Source of the DNA: Dyadobacter sp. CY312
GTDB taxonomy: Bacteria; Bacteroidota; Bacteroidia; Cytophagales; Spirosomataceae
Assembly: GCF_021390535.1 (NCBI RefSeq)
Contig: NZ_JAJUXG010000001.1
Location: forward strand, 310,001 to 374,000
DNA: 64,000 nt
Direction: 5' to 3'
A program made the translations under genes and the position numbers. The notes below the pieces were generated by a model. That model saw only the letters and a list, made by a program, of their open reading frames with translations. It was not told the DNA's origin and ran no database searches. Shown piece after piece: positions 51,157-60,500 of this stretch. The number at the start of each line of letters is the position of its first letter. Within the stretch, counting starts at the first letter, position 1.

Positions 51157-52225
51157 TCAGATTCAAAGTCAGGTTTACTTCATATTCATTCTCCGTTTCA
51201 CTGGTAAAAATCTGATGTTTTGGGTAAAGTAATTTCAACCTGCCGGAAGCATTTTGTAGTCCGATTCCTTTTGGATGTTGAGACGGTTCCGCAAGTTTAC
51301 TATTGCGAACCTGAACTGTTAATTCGTTTTCAATAAGACAGATGACTATGCAAACAAATCCACCTAAGGTATTGTCCTGCAAACCATGTTTAAAAGCATT
51401 TTCAATAAAAGGAAGGAGAAGCAAAGGTTCAATAACATAGCTGTCATTTATTCCCTGAGTCTCAAAAGATATTTCTGTTTTATCTGAATAGCGGAGCATT
51501 TCGGCTTCTACATAATTTTTAAGAAAATCCACCTCTTTCATTAACCCAACACTTTGTTGGTTGGAATGATAAAGAATATAGCGCATCATTTCTGCATGAC
51601 GTGCAATCAGCGGCGCCGTTTTGTCAGATTTCTGCATTGCAAGTGCAAATATATTGTTCAAAGTATTGAAGAAAAAATGGGGTTGAAGCTGTACTTTCAG
51701 ATATGTAAGTTCCGATTGGAGTTGCTGATTTTTTATCTCGTTCAGCTGTTTTTCCTGCTTGCCCGAATGAACAAAATATCCCAGAGCACTCACCACCAGC
51801 AATTCGCGAAATATGTACATAATACTAAAATGAAATAGTACAACTTCGGACTCATACCATCTTGTCGCGTCCCTGATTGTTTGTTCCGGAAGAAACCATA
51901 ACTTACTCACCAGCCAGTATTGAATGTAAATTTTGTACAGGTTGAGAAATAATAACAGGACCAGAACAAGCAATCCAAAAATAAGGTATCGCTTCTCAAA
52001 TAGAAAAGGCAGAACCATTTTATAATAAAGCAAGTATGGAAACATTCTGATTGTACCCAGAAAAATTTCTTCCCAAATAGATTCAAAAGTTACAGAAAGA
52101 CTGGCTTTCTCGTAAATATCGTGTTCAACAGAAGTTAGGATCGGGAATACAACAAAGAATGTGACGAAGAACAGAATTTCTGTCCGACTGAATAATATTT
52201 CGTGCGGTTCGCGAGGGTCTTTCAT
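51143..52225 (-). CDS. LytS/YehU-type sensor histidine kinase
   Basis: 360 aa. Four hydrophobic segments near residues 12-140 form a membrane sensor, followed by a short coiled coil (KQEKQLNEIKNQQLQSELTYLK) and the His_kinase domain VQLQPHFFFNTLNNIFALAMQKSDK with the phospho-accepting His, the HATPase region LLLPFIENAFKHGLQDNTLGG and GIGLQNASGRLKLLYP. The paired response regulator is the next gene. The signal is not known. Type and spacing are typical of Bacteroidota. Confidence 0.92.
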   Translation of the reverse strand: MKDPREPHEILFSRTEILFFVTFFVVFPILTSVEHDIYEKASLSVTFESIWEEIFLGTIRMFPYLLYYKMVLPFLFEKRYLIFGLLVLVLLLFLNLYKIYIQYWLVSKLWFLPEQTIRDATRWYESEVVLFHFSIMYIFRELLVVSALGYFVHSGKQEKQLNEIKNQQLQSELTYLKVQLQPHFFFNTLNNIFALAMQKSDKTAPLIARHAEMMRYILYHSNQQSVGLMKEVDFLKNYVEAEMLRYSDKTEISFETQGINDSYVIEPLLLLPFIENAFKHGLQDNTLGGFVCIVICLIENELTVQVRNSKLAEPSQHPKGIGLQNASGRLKLLYPKHQIFTSETENEYEVNLTLNLIAHD

Positions 52226-52368
52226 AACCTGAAATTAGCTCTTTGTTTTGCTACACCGAAACAAATTAACAGCACCGCAATCGGTTTTAGACGAAACAGC
52301 TTCTTTATTCGACCAATCGGGATCGTCGAAAATACCAGTGGGTTAAGCTAATATCCGGATACACTGAG

Positions 52369-53541
52369 TTGATACGCAGTATGTTTGCCGGTGAATCTAA
52401 CCCATTTCTTATGAGAATTTACCTTTCATTGACAATCATATGGCTGCTTTTTGCCAAAAACGTAATGGCTCAATCAGCCCATGAAATTGTTTCAGCTGTC
52501 ACAAAAGCACAGCGTTCCGTTCAAACAGCCGCCTACCTTCTAACACGTACAGACACATTGGTTACAGGCCATAACCGGATTATTACTGGTAAAGCTGTGA
52601 TACAAGCAGATACTACCAATACTGTGTTAGGGTTCAATTTTTGGGCGAGAGAAGATGGTGTAAAACAACAAATGGTGTTTAATGGGAATATGGCGTACAT
52701 CGCAAATGAGGAGGAACTGTCCTATCAAACATCAATAAAGCCCGAGCCAATACAATTCTTGAACCAGTCAGGTGGACGGATCATCATGCCTGATCTGATC
52801 AGGCTGGATACATCAAGGGTAATTCGCTTTGACGCATCTTCTGAAGTGAAACATTATTTTTTAAAAATGGGGTATGCAGATTTGGATGAACATGATGTCC
52901 GTAATCGTTATAAGCTCGTTGAAATCAACAAAAGCAATATGTTGCCCGTTGCGGTTCGTCACCATCAGGAGACAATGGGCAAGGTTCAGGATTTATACTT
53001 TAAAATCGAAGACCTACAGTTAAATGGAGATGCACCAACTTACGAGTTCACGTCTCCACCCTTTCTCAAAACCTATATTCAGAAAACTAAACCGGTAAAC
53101 TCAAAACATGGCATATTTCGATTGGTGGATAAACCCGCCCCTGAGTTTAACCTCGAAAGTTTTGACGGTAGAAAGATTTCATTGCCCGATGCAAAAGGAA
53201 AGGTTGTATTACTTGATTTCTGGGAAGTATGGTGTGGACCATGTTTGGAATCCATGCCTAAAATTCAAAGTCTTCTTCAGAAGTATAGAAGCAGGGGCCT
53301 GCTCATTTACGCAATCACAAATGACTTAAAACAACTGGAAACTGCTAAGCGCTATGCAAACAGAAAAAAGGAGTTGACTTTTACATTTCTTACTGGAAAT
53401 GAATCTGTTACAAAGAACTATAAATTATATTCCTTTCCACAATACGTGCTTATAGATAAATCGGGGAAAGTAAGTTTTGTCAGTGAAGGTTTGTCTTCGG
53501 AACTGAATGGGGAGATAGAGAAGGCTTTGGGTGAGAAGTAG
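52369..53541 (+). CDS. Thioredoxin-like (TlpA) protein with N-terminal LolA-like region
   Basis: 390 aa with a signal peptide (YLSLTIIWLLFAKNVMAQ). Residues about 30-220 form a beta-rich region like the LolA/outer-membrane lipoprotein-sorting fold (VTKAQRSVQTAAYLLTRTDTLVTGHNRIITGKAVIQADTTNTVLGFNFW...). The C-terminal redoxin domain starts near 260 and has VVLLDFWEVWCGPCLESMPKIQ (Cys289, Cys292) and SFPQYVLIDKSGKVSFVSEGL. It probably works in the periplasm as a thiol-disulfide enzyme. The 3' end is duplicated in degenerate form at 54140-54240. Confidence 0.85.
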   Translation: MIRSMFAGESNPFLMRIYLSLTIIWLLFAKNVMAQSAHEIVSAVTKAQRSVQTAAYLLTRTDTLVTGHNRIITGKAVIQADTTNTVLGFNFWAREDGVKQQMVFNGNMAYIANEEELSYQTSIKPEPIQFLNQSGGRIIMPDLIRLDTSRVIRFDASSEVKHYFLKMGYADLDEHDVRNRYKLVEINKSNMLPVAVRHHQETMGKVQDLYFKIEDLQLNGDAPTYEFTSPPFLKTYIQKTKPVNSKHGIFRLVDKPAPEFNLESFDGRKISLPDAKGKVVLLDFWEVWCGPCLESMPKIQSLLQKYRSRGLLIYAITNDLKQLETAKRYANRKKELTFTFLTGNESVTKNYKLYSFPQYVLIDKSGKVSFVSEGLSSELNGEIEKALGEK

Positions 53542-53658
53542 GGGAGTTTATAGGATCAACAGGTCGGTGATGAGGTTGACTTAAAAATATTTTCAATTAG
53601 AGAGATCCATTATGTAACTTAATATTATTGAACATTTAACAGCTCTCCTTAAATATTT

Positions 53659-54099
53659 ATGAAATTATCGCGCATACTTTGGCTAAGCTTTACAGGCTGC
53701 CTTTTAGTGTTATACGTTTCATTCCGACTGAGCCATAGTAATTCCGAACGAATTGAATTTGGTGATTCAAGAGATGGTGACCTCATCGCAATCGACAAGC
53801 TGAATGAACTTGTTACGAACAACTTTTTACAAAGGGATTATTACGAAGTTTATGCATATTCCAACAGTTACACCAGATGGGTTCTTAATTACAATACAAA
53901 TCTGAATACGCTGGTAATAAGCGTTGATCCCGGTAGCGGTTGGGCATATCTGTATTATGCCACGCCGCAGGAATTGGATATGATCGCTGAGAGAAATATT
54001 CATGTAAACGAGATGCACCTTTACTTGAAACGTATAGCGCCTGACCGAATGCGACGGAAATTCCCTACAAGATCCCAGGACATATTTAGCATATTTTAG
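53659..54099 (+). CDS. Hypothetical membrane-anchored protein (146 aa)
   Basis: The N-terminus has one hydrophobic segment (SRILWLSFTGCLLVLYVSF) that may be a signal anchor. The rest is soluble with aromatic-rich strands (YYEVYAYSNSYTRWVLNYN, WAYLYYATPQELDMIAERNIHVNEMHLYLKR) and a basic C-terminus (RMRRKFPTRSQDIFS). I do not recognise a family. It lies between the thioredoxin-like gene and that gene's decayed partial copy, so it may have been inserted between two copies or co-duplicated. Confidence 0.55.
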   Translation: MKLSRILWLSFTGCLLVLYVSFRLSHSNSERIEFGDSRDGDLIAIDKLNELVTNNFLQRDYYEVYAYSNSYTRWVLNYNTNLNTLVISVDPGSGWAYLYYATPQELDMIAERNIHVNEMHLYLKRIAPDRMRRKFPTRSQDIFSIF

Positions 54100-54139
54100 T
54101 ATAGGGCAAGTATGTGAACAATTATCGATTACGTACCAA

Positions 54140-54240
54140 CCAAAGGTATGTTCCTAAATAAATCAGGAATAGGCAGTTTTATGAGTGAGGGGTTGTCTTT
54201 GGAAATGGATGGGAGATTTAGAAGGCGTTGGGTAGGAGAT
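54140..54240 (+). pseudogene. Remnant of a second thioredoxin-like gene (C-terminal end)
   Basis: The sequence NKSGIGSFMSEGLSLEMDG followed, after a frameshift, by GDLEGVG aligns with the last ~30 residues of the protein at 52369 (DKSGKVSFVSEGLSSELNGEIEKALGEK). The DNA is also clearly similar, for example in the block around GTGAGGGGTTGTCTTTGGAA compared with GTGAAGGTTTGTCTTCGGAA. The frame is broken, so this is a degenerate copy. Confidence 0.75.
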
Positions 54241-54327
54241 ATGCGAGTTTGAGTATACATTCCAACCTTCCCGGCATAAATTGCATCATTCATTAACTCA
54301 TGGTTCGATTGTTAAATTAGAATCCCA

Positions 54328-54561
54328 ATGGTTATGAAAAGTGTAAAAGTATATGCAGCGATTGTAACAATAGGTTTATTGTTAAGCTGCGAAGACAAAA
54401 ATTTAGAAACAGATTGTAAAGGTCCAGCTACTGACATGGTGTGTACGTATCAATATGATCCTGTTTGCGGCTGTGATGGGATCACCTATGGAAATGCATG
54501 CGCGGCATCGGCGGCAGGCGTAAAACACTATACAGCCGGTGAATGTGGAAAAGGGAACTAA
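54328..54561 (+). CDS. Kazal-type serine protease inhibitor lipoprotein
   Basis: 77 aa; the likely start is 54328 or 54334 (MKSVKVYAAIVTIGLLLSC, lipobox LLSC). The mature part contains the Kazal pattern C-x-P-x-x-x-M-V-C-x-Y-x-Y-D-P-V-C-G-C-D-G-x-T-Y-G-N-A-C-A-A-x-x-A-G-V-x-x-Y-x-x-G-E-C, with six Cys that would form three disulfides. The P1 region is the loop before Tyr-Asp-Pro-Val-Cys. An envelope-anchored protease inhibitor is unusual in a bacterium but known in this phylum. Confidence 0.85.
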   Translation: MVMKSVKVYAAIVTIGLLLSCEDKNLETDCKGPATDMVCTYQYDPVCGCDGITYGNACAASAAGVKHYTAGECGKGN

Positions 54562-54660
54562 TGCGGTGGCTGATTTTAGTGTTCTTGAAATTAACAACCC
54601 CTGCTCAATGGATATGAACAGAAGTTGTTTTGTCCTCATTTTCATCAGCAAGTTCCCATT

Positions 54661-55227
54661 TCATTCCAAGATTCTCGTTCCCAATAACTTTCTTTCAGAA
54701 TCAGTTAGTTCGTCCACAAGCGCATATCTTTTCGTTTTCGTGATTGCCATTTCATCCATGGCGTCAACCATGTTCTTGTAACTGGAAACATCAGTTGGTT
54801 TGATCACAATGGTCAGTGGATTGTCTTGCATTCCAAAACTGCCTTTGGATGCCCTTACACGCTTTTGAGCATCAAATATCACGTTACGTAAATCAAACCC
54901 CGGTCGAGTTGTTTTTAAGGATGATTCTGCCTTTTTATCATCGGCAGCTAGTCCATCCAGGTAATAGATATCATCGTCGGCTCCCAGAAAGAGCGTCAAA
55001 ACACCAGACGCTTTGATAGGCTGTCCGCCACCATCAGCATCCTTCGCCGGAAAAAATACCGACATAGCCGTTGGCTTGCTCATCGTTGTTGCGAGCATAA
55101 AAAATGTGATGAGAAGAAATCCTAAATCGACCATTGGTGTCATATCCACTCGTGTCGATATTCTCCTTTTTCTCACATTGCTGTCCTTTTTCTCATTTCC
55201 ATTGCCAGTTTCTTCAATAGCTGCCAT
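54661..55227 (-). CDS. ExbD/TolR-family biopolymer transport protein (orphan)
   Basis: 188 aa. It shows the ExbD layout: a basic N-terminus (KKDSNVRKRRISTRVDMTPMVDLGF) leading into one membrane helix (LLITFFMLATT) with the conserved Asp near residue 32 used in proton coupling, then a periplasmic domain ending in the family-typical KNMVDAMDEMAITKTKRYALVDEL. No exbB or tonB gene is adjacent here, so it must pair with a partner elsewhere. It is transcribed toward the Kazal gene (convergent). Confidence 0.87.
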   Translation of the reverse strand: MAAIEETGNGNEKKDSNVRKRRISTRVDMTPMVDLGFLLITFFMLATTMSKPTAMSVFFPAKDADGGGQPIKASGVLTLFLGADDDIYYLDGLAADDKKAESSLKTTRPGFDLRNVIFDAQKRVRASKGSFGMQDNPLTIVIKPTDVSSYKNMVDAMDEMAITKTKRYALVDELTDSERKLLGTRILE

Positions 55228-55343
55228 GATAGTAAATGGTTAAATGTGAATCATGGTTAAATATATAAATAAATTATATATTTAACCATCGAACTTTTAG
55301 ATTTTTTTGTCTCGATTCACTTTTTAAAATCTTATGAACGCTT

Positions 55344-55355
55344 GGATACTACTAT
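55344..55355 (+). promoter_or_regulatory. Half-site GGATACTACTAT resembling the HxlR operator
   Basis: Identical to the right half of the operator at 49203-49244 and followed by a T-run and TTATTTG that could serve as -33/-7. The left half is missing. It lies between the divergent exbD-like gene and the broken gene at 55442. Confidence 0.4.
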
Positions 55356-55441
55356 GAATTTTTGGGTCTAAACATTAATATATTATTTGTGAATTTAATT
55401 CACAAAATGTACCTTTATTAACCTGTAAACACACACTAGAA

Positions 55442-55601
55442 ATGAGTAAGACCAGGAAAGAAAAGTTGTAGATGAATTAACGCAAATGATTGAAGAAGCC
55501 GAAAGTCTATTGATTAATATGTTACGGCGGAAGAGTACCAGCAAGCAATTGAGCGAATTAGGTATTTGAGGGAGACTATGAAGAATATCATGAAAATGTA
55601 A
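55442..55601 (+). pseudogene. Broken small gene, two frameshifts (possibly antitoxin-like)
   Basis: Three consecutive frames join into one plausible peptide: MSKTRKE, then VVDELTQMIEEAESLLIN, then TAEEYQQAIERIRYLRETMKNIMKM and a stop at 55599-55601. Each step is a -1 shift. The last part resembles the short end of helix-turn-helix antitoxins (T-EEY-x-A-x-x-R-I-x-x-L). As it stands the gene cannot be translated; sequencing errors would be the alternative. Confidence 0.4.
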
Positions 55602-55637
55602 AACAGTGGAGAAATCTCATTACAAATCATAACATTA

Positions 55638-55964
55638 ATGGAAGCTGTAAAACAAAACAATACCGTTTTTGTAGAAGTCAATAAAAAGCTGGATGAAGTA
55701 GAGGCACGGCTGATGGATTTTACAAATAGTAAGCTCGTCATCATGGACAAGGAATACAGTCTTAAAGATTGGATGACCCTTTCCGACTATTGTAAAAAAT
55801 ACAATATTAAACCTTCAAGGCTCTCCAACTGGATCGAGAGGGGAGTTGTTCCCAATGACAGCATTATTATAATCCCAGAACTAAATGGGCTGAAATTAAT
55901 TAAAAATCAAGGCTATATGGCTAGATCATATGAAAGTCGATCTGTTCGAAGTTCTTCTAATTAA
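55638..55964 (+). CDS. Hypothetical helix-turn-helix-like protein (108 aa)
   Basis: It begins MEAVKQNNTVFVEVNKKLDEVEARLMDF (helical) and continues with WMTLSDYCKKYNIKPSRLSNWIERGVVPNDSIIIIPELNGLKLIK, which looks like a MerR/excisionase-type winged DNA-binding helix followed by a strand. No domain beyond this can be named. It is 36 bp after the broken gene and convergent with the RND outer membrane gene. Confidence 0.55.
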   Translation: MEAVKQNNTVFVEVNKKLDEVEARLMDFTNSKLVIMDKEYSLKDWMTLSDYCKKYNIKPSRLSNWIERGVVPNDSIIIIPELNGLKLIKNQGYMARSYESRSVRSSSN

Positions 55965-56001
55965 ACTGAATCATATCCCCTGTAAAGGAGCTATCAACAA
56001 A

Positions 56002-56033
56002 AATGCCGCCCCAGCCAAAACTGAGACGGCATT
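56002..56033 (-). terminator. Terminator of the RND efflux operon
   Basis: On the minus strand a 13-bp stem (AATGCCGTCTCAG with CTGGGGCGGCATT, two G-U pairs) with a 6-nt loop is followed by TTTTTG. It is 29 bp after the outer membrane protein gene stop. Confidence 0.8.
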
Positions 56034-56061
56034 CACACTTTTCACAACCACAAACTCTACA

Positions 56062-57504
56062 TCAATTCCAACCTCCGCCCAACGCACGGTAGATATTAAC
56101 CGTGGCATTCATTTGCTTCATCTTTGTTTCAATGAGGTCGAATTTTGATTCAAGGGCATCTCTCTGCGTCAGCAACACTTCCATGTAATCGGCTCTTGCG
56201 GAGCGGAACAATGCATTGGAAATGTTGGTAGATTGGGTAAGTGCCTGTACTTCTTTGGATTTCGTATCATAACTATTTGCCAGATTACTGATATTCGAAA
56301 GCTCGTTGGCAACTTCGATATAAGCGTTCAGAACTGTTTTTTCATAATTGTAAACAGCCTGAATCTGTTTTGCATTAGCAGTCGCATACTGTGCTTTAAT
56401 TGCATTCTTGTTGATCAACGGACCGACAAGATCACCTGCAAGCGAAGCGATCAGCGACTCGGGTAATTTGGCAATGTATGCCGGACTAAATGCGCGTAAA
56501 CCTAAACCAGCCGATAGACTTAATGAAGGATAAAAGTTTGCTTTTGCAACTTCTATGTCCAACTTCGCTGCCGCCAGTTCATTTTCAGCCTGCTTCACAT
56601 CCGGACGATTTTCCAATAGTTGGGATGGAATACCAGCCTGCATTACATTGGGCATCTGGTTCACAAAATCCTCACGACTTCTCAGTACCGGTTGCGGATA
56701 TCTTCCCAGCAAGAAATTGATCCTGTTTTCTGTTACTGTAATGCGCTGTTTGATATCGTATTGAAGGTTTTGGGTATGTAGCACCTGCGCTTCAAATCTG
56801 CGTACGGCAAGTTCTGTCACACGTGTTGCTTCCTTTTCCAATCTTACGATTTTCAAAGCATTGTTCTGAATTTCAATATTTTGCTGAATGATCGCAAGCT
56901 GGCTGTCTAATGCCAATAATTCATAATAGGAGTTGGCAATTTCAGATATGAGATTGGTCACCATGAAATTCCTGCCATCAACGGACGACAGATATCTCGA
57001 CACTGCTGCCTTTCTGGCGTTGCGTAATTTGTGCCAGATATCAACTTCCCATCTCGCATAAGCACCAATCTGAAAATCAGGCAAAAACTCCGGCGTTTCT
57101 TTTCCAGGCTTAATATCTGTGGTTGCTTCACTAGCTCCAATGTTGGTATATCGACCTCTCTTTTCAACTCCGGCACCGCCTCCCAGGCCAACAAAAGGCA
57201 GGTATTCTCCTTTTCGGGCGCGTATTTCCTGTCTCGAAATCTCAATTTCCTGCATGGTGATATTCAGCTCCTGGTTGTTGGCAAAAGAACTGTCTATCAA
57301 AGCGGTCAGGTATGGATCTGTGAAATAATTCTTCCAGTTCACTTTACCGGTGTTGGTGGAATCCTGGGTGCTACTATAGCTCACAGGTAACACCTTATTT
57401 TCTTTCTTCTGTATTAATGCAGGTACACTGCAACCGGTGTAAACCAGGGCCAGAAATGTGATTCCGGCCCAGTTCGCTATTTTTAATCTATTCATTGTCG
57501 TCAA
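56062..57504 (-). CDS. RND efflux outer membrane factor (TolC/OprM type), lipoprotein
   Basis: 480 aa. It starts with a lipoprotein signal ending VYTGC near residue 25. Two outer-membrane-efflux-protein repeats are visible: the first from about residue 60 (INW-YFTDPYLTALIDSSFANNQELNITMQEIEISRQEIRARKGEYLPFVGLGG), the second from about residue 300 (ENRPDVKQAENELAAAKLDIEVAKANFYPSLSLSAGLGL). It forms the trimeric channel across the outer membrane. It is the last gene of the three-gene operon, overlapping the permease gene by 17 bp. Confidence 0.92.
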   Translation of the reverse strand: MTTMNRLKIANWAGITFLALVYTGCSVPALIQKKENKVLPVSYSSTQDSTNTGKVNWKNYFTDPYLTALIDSSFANNQELNITMQEIEISRQEIRARKGEYLPFVGLGGGAGVEKRGRYTNIGASEATTDIKPGKETPEFLPDFQIGAYARWEVDIWHKLRNARKAAVSRYLSSVDGRNFMVTNLISEIANSYYELLALDSQLAIIQQNIEIQNNALKIVRLEKEATRVTELAVRRFEAQVLHTQNLQYDIKQRITVTENRINFLLGRYPQPVLRSREDFVNQMPNVMQAGIPSQLLENRPDVKQAENELAAAKLDIEVAKANFYPSLSLSAGLGLRAFSPAYIAKLPESLIASLAGDLVGPLINKNAIKAQYATANAKQIQAVYNYEKTVLNAYIEVANELSNISNLANSYDTKSKEVQALTQSTNISNALFRSARADYMEVLLTQRDALESKFDLIETKMKQMNATVNIYRALGGGWN

Positions 57505-60500
57505 TGTGTGATGTTGGAGGAAAGGTGTCTATGGCATGTACAAGTTCTTCGGTAAGCGAACCTTCGTCCTCGTCCTTGATCATCTTCCTGCCGTCAGCCA
57601 GTTTAGCAAATATGTAATACAGTCCGGGAATAATAATGACCCCGAAAATGGTTCCGAACAACATACCACCCAATGCTGACGCACCAATGGTTCTGTTTCC
57701 AATTGCACCAGCGCCTGTTGCCACAATTAATGGAATCAAACCGGCAACGAAAGCGAATGAGGTCATCAAAATTGGTCGGAAACGAACTCTTGCGCCTTCA
57801 ATTGCCGCATTCAGAATCGTTTCTCCTTCCTGTCGCTTCTGGACGGCAAACTCGACGATCAGTACGGCATTTTTACCCAGCAAACCGATGAGCATGATCA
57901 GCCCGATCTGCGCATAAATGTTGTTTTCAAGTCCCATTGCTTTCAACATAAAGAATGAACCAAAAACCCCAACCGGAAGTGAGAAGACAACCGCCAACGG
58001 AATAATGAAACTTTCATACTGCGCTGCCAATACAAAGTAGACGAAGGCAAGCACGATCATAAACACAACCAAAGCCTCATTTCCACGTCCTGCTTCATCA
58101 TAAGAAAGCCCCTCGAACGCAATGTCGTAACCTTTCGGTAAGGTTTTCGCAGCTACTTCGCGTATCGCCTGAATGGCGTCCGCATTGGTAAATCCTTTTG
58201 CAGGTTGCCCCTGAATTGAAGCGGAATTATACAAATTGAAACGGGTGATCTCATTTGGTCCCTGTCCCTTTTTCAACTTCATGAACGCCGAATAGGGCAC
58301 CATTTCACCGGCATCGTTTTTAACAAAAAGCTTTAACAGGTCAGAAGGCAAACGTCTGAAGCTCGGATCGGACTGCACATAGACTTTGAAGAACTGGTTG
58401 AATTTAATGAAACCCTGTTCGTAGGTACTACCGATCATGATGTTCAGATTGTCCATCGCTTTTCCGATAGAAACACCTTTTTGCATCGCCAGTTTATTGT
58501 CAAATTCAAGTTCGTACTGCGGATAGTTGGCAGCAAAAAATGTGAACAAACCAGTAAGCTCCTTACGTTTCGCCAAATTATCCATGAATTCCTTGTTGAT
58601 CTTGTCAAACTCATGATAGTCTGTATCGGTATTTTTATCCAGCAAACGCATCGAGAAACCACCCGACGTACCAAAACCAGGAATTGCTGGTGGTTCGAAG
58701 AATTCTACCGTCGCGCCAAGTCCTTTTGATTTCTCTTCCAGTTCTTCCATGATCTCCTTCACATTGTGATCACGATCCGACCACGATTTAAGGTTGATCA
58801 AACAGGTACCTGCGTTGGAACCACGACCTTCCGTCATGATTTCGTAACCCGCCAAAGATGATACCGACTCAATTCCCGGAACTTCCTCGCAAATCTTCAT
58901 CAGTCGGTGCGATACCTCGTTGGTTTTCTCCAAAGTAGATCCGGGAGGTGTCTGAATAATGGCATAAATCGTACTTTGATCCTCATTCGGAATAAAACCT
59001 GATGGCAAAATCTGGTTTTCGTAAACAATACCCAAACCAAATACTATCAATATCACAAACGTCAAAACCCTCTTGTTTACGATCAGTTTCAGCAAGCCAA
59101 CATAACGTCCGGTAAGTTTATCAAAACCTCTGTTAAAGCTGTCAAGCGCTTTGGTCATCAGGCTTTTCTTCCTTGTATGTCCGTGGTGATTTTTTAACAA
59201 CATCGCACAAAGCACAGGGGTCAGGGTAAGCGCGATCAATGCCGAAATCACAATAGAACTTGCCATGGTGATCGAGAACTGGCGGTAGAAAGTACCGACC
59301 GGTCCAGACATAAATGATATCGGTAAAAACACAGATACCATCACCATCGTAATCGCAATAATAGCTCCGCTAATTTCTCCAAGTACTTCTTTAACTGCCC
59401 TGAATGGCGTGAGAAAGGGCTTCTCTTCCATTTTCGCATGGACGGCCTCGACGACGACAATCGCATCATCGACCACAATACCAATCGCAAGTACAAGCGC
59501 AAACAAAGTGATCAGGTTGATAGATAGCCCGAAAAGCTGAATCACAAAGAACGCACCGATCAACGATACCGGAACCGCAAGGATCGGTATAAGTGTTGAA
59601 CGCCAGTCGCCCAGGAAGATAAACACAACGATCGCAACCAGTATGAATGCATCACGCAGCGTATGAATCACCTGCTCAATAGATGCATCAAGGAATTTGG
59701 AAACGTCATAACTGATTTTGTAATCTACGCCGGGAGGAAAGGAAGCTTTCATCACTTCGAGTTTTCCTTTTACTTCATCGATTACGTCACTGGCATTACT
59801 ACCATAGTTCTGACGCAATACAATCGCTGCCGAAGGCTGACCATCCAGATTGGAATAAATATCAAAGAATTCACTTCCCAACTCCACAGTGGCAATATCC
59901 TTCAAGTGAATACTTTCCCCCTCAGAATTCGCCCGAATGATGATGTCTTCATATTCTTTAGGATCACTGTATCTGCCTTTGTAGGTGAGTACATATTCCA
60001 GCGATTGCGCCGCAATACCAGAACTTTGCCCTATACGACCCGGACGACCAATAATACTTTGTTCGCCCATTGCTTTCATTACTTCCTCCGTCGAAATTTT
60101 GTAAGCACGCATGCGATCCGGATTTAACCAAACGCGCATTGCATACCTGCGGCTACCCAATATCTGCGCTCTTGCCACACCTTTCGTTCGCTGAATTTCA
60201 GGGATCATGTTAACAGTAGCGTAGTTAAACAGGAATTTCTCGTCAATGCTTTTATCTTTTGAATAAAGGTTGACGTACATCAACATACTTGGCTGAACCG
60301 GCGTAATAATAACCCCTTCACGTTGAACCAGTTCAGGCAAGAGCGGCATCACCTGATCGACCCTTGTTTTAACCCTGATCACGGCATCGTTTGGATCCGT
60401 ACCGGGCTCGAAAATAATCCGAAGTGTAGCTTCACCCGCACTAGTTGCATCGGTAGCGATGTATCGCATATCCTGTACACCGTTAATCGCCTGTTCCAAT

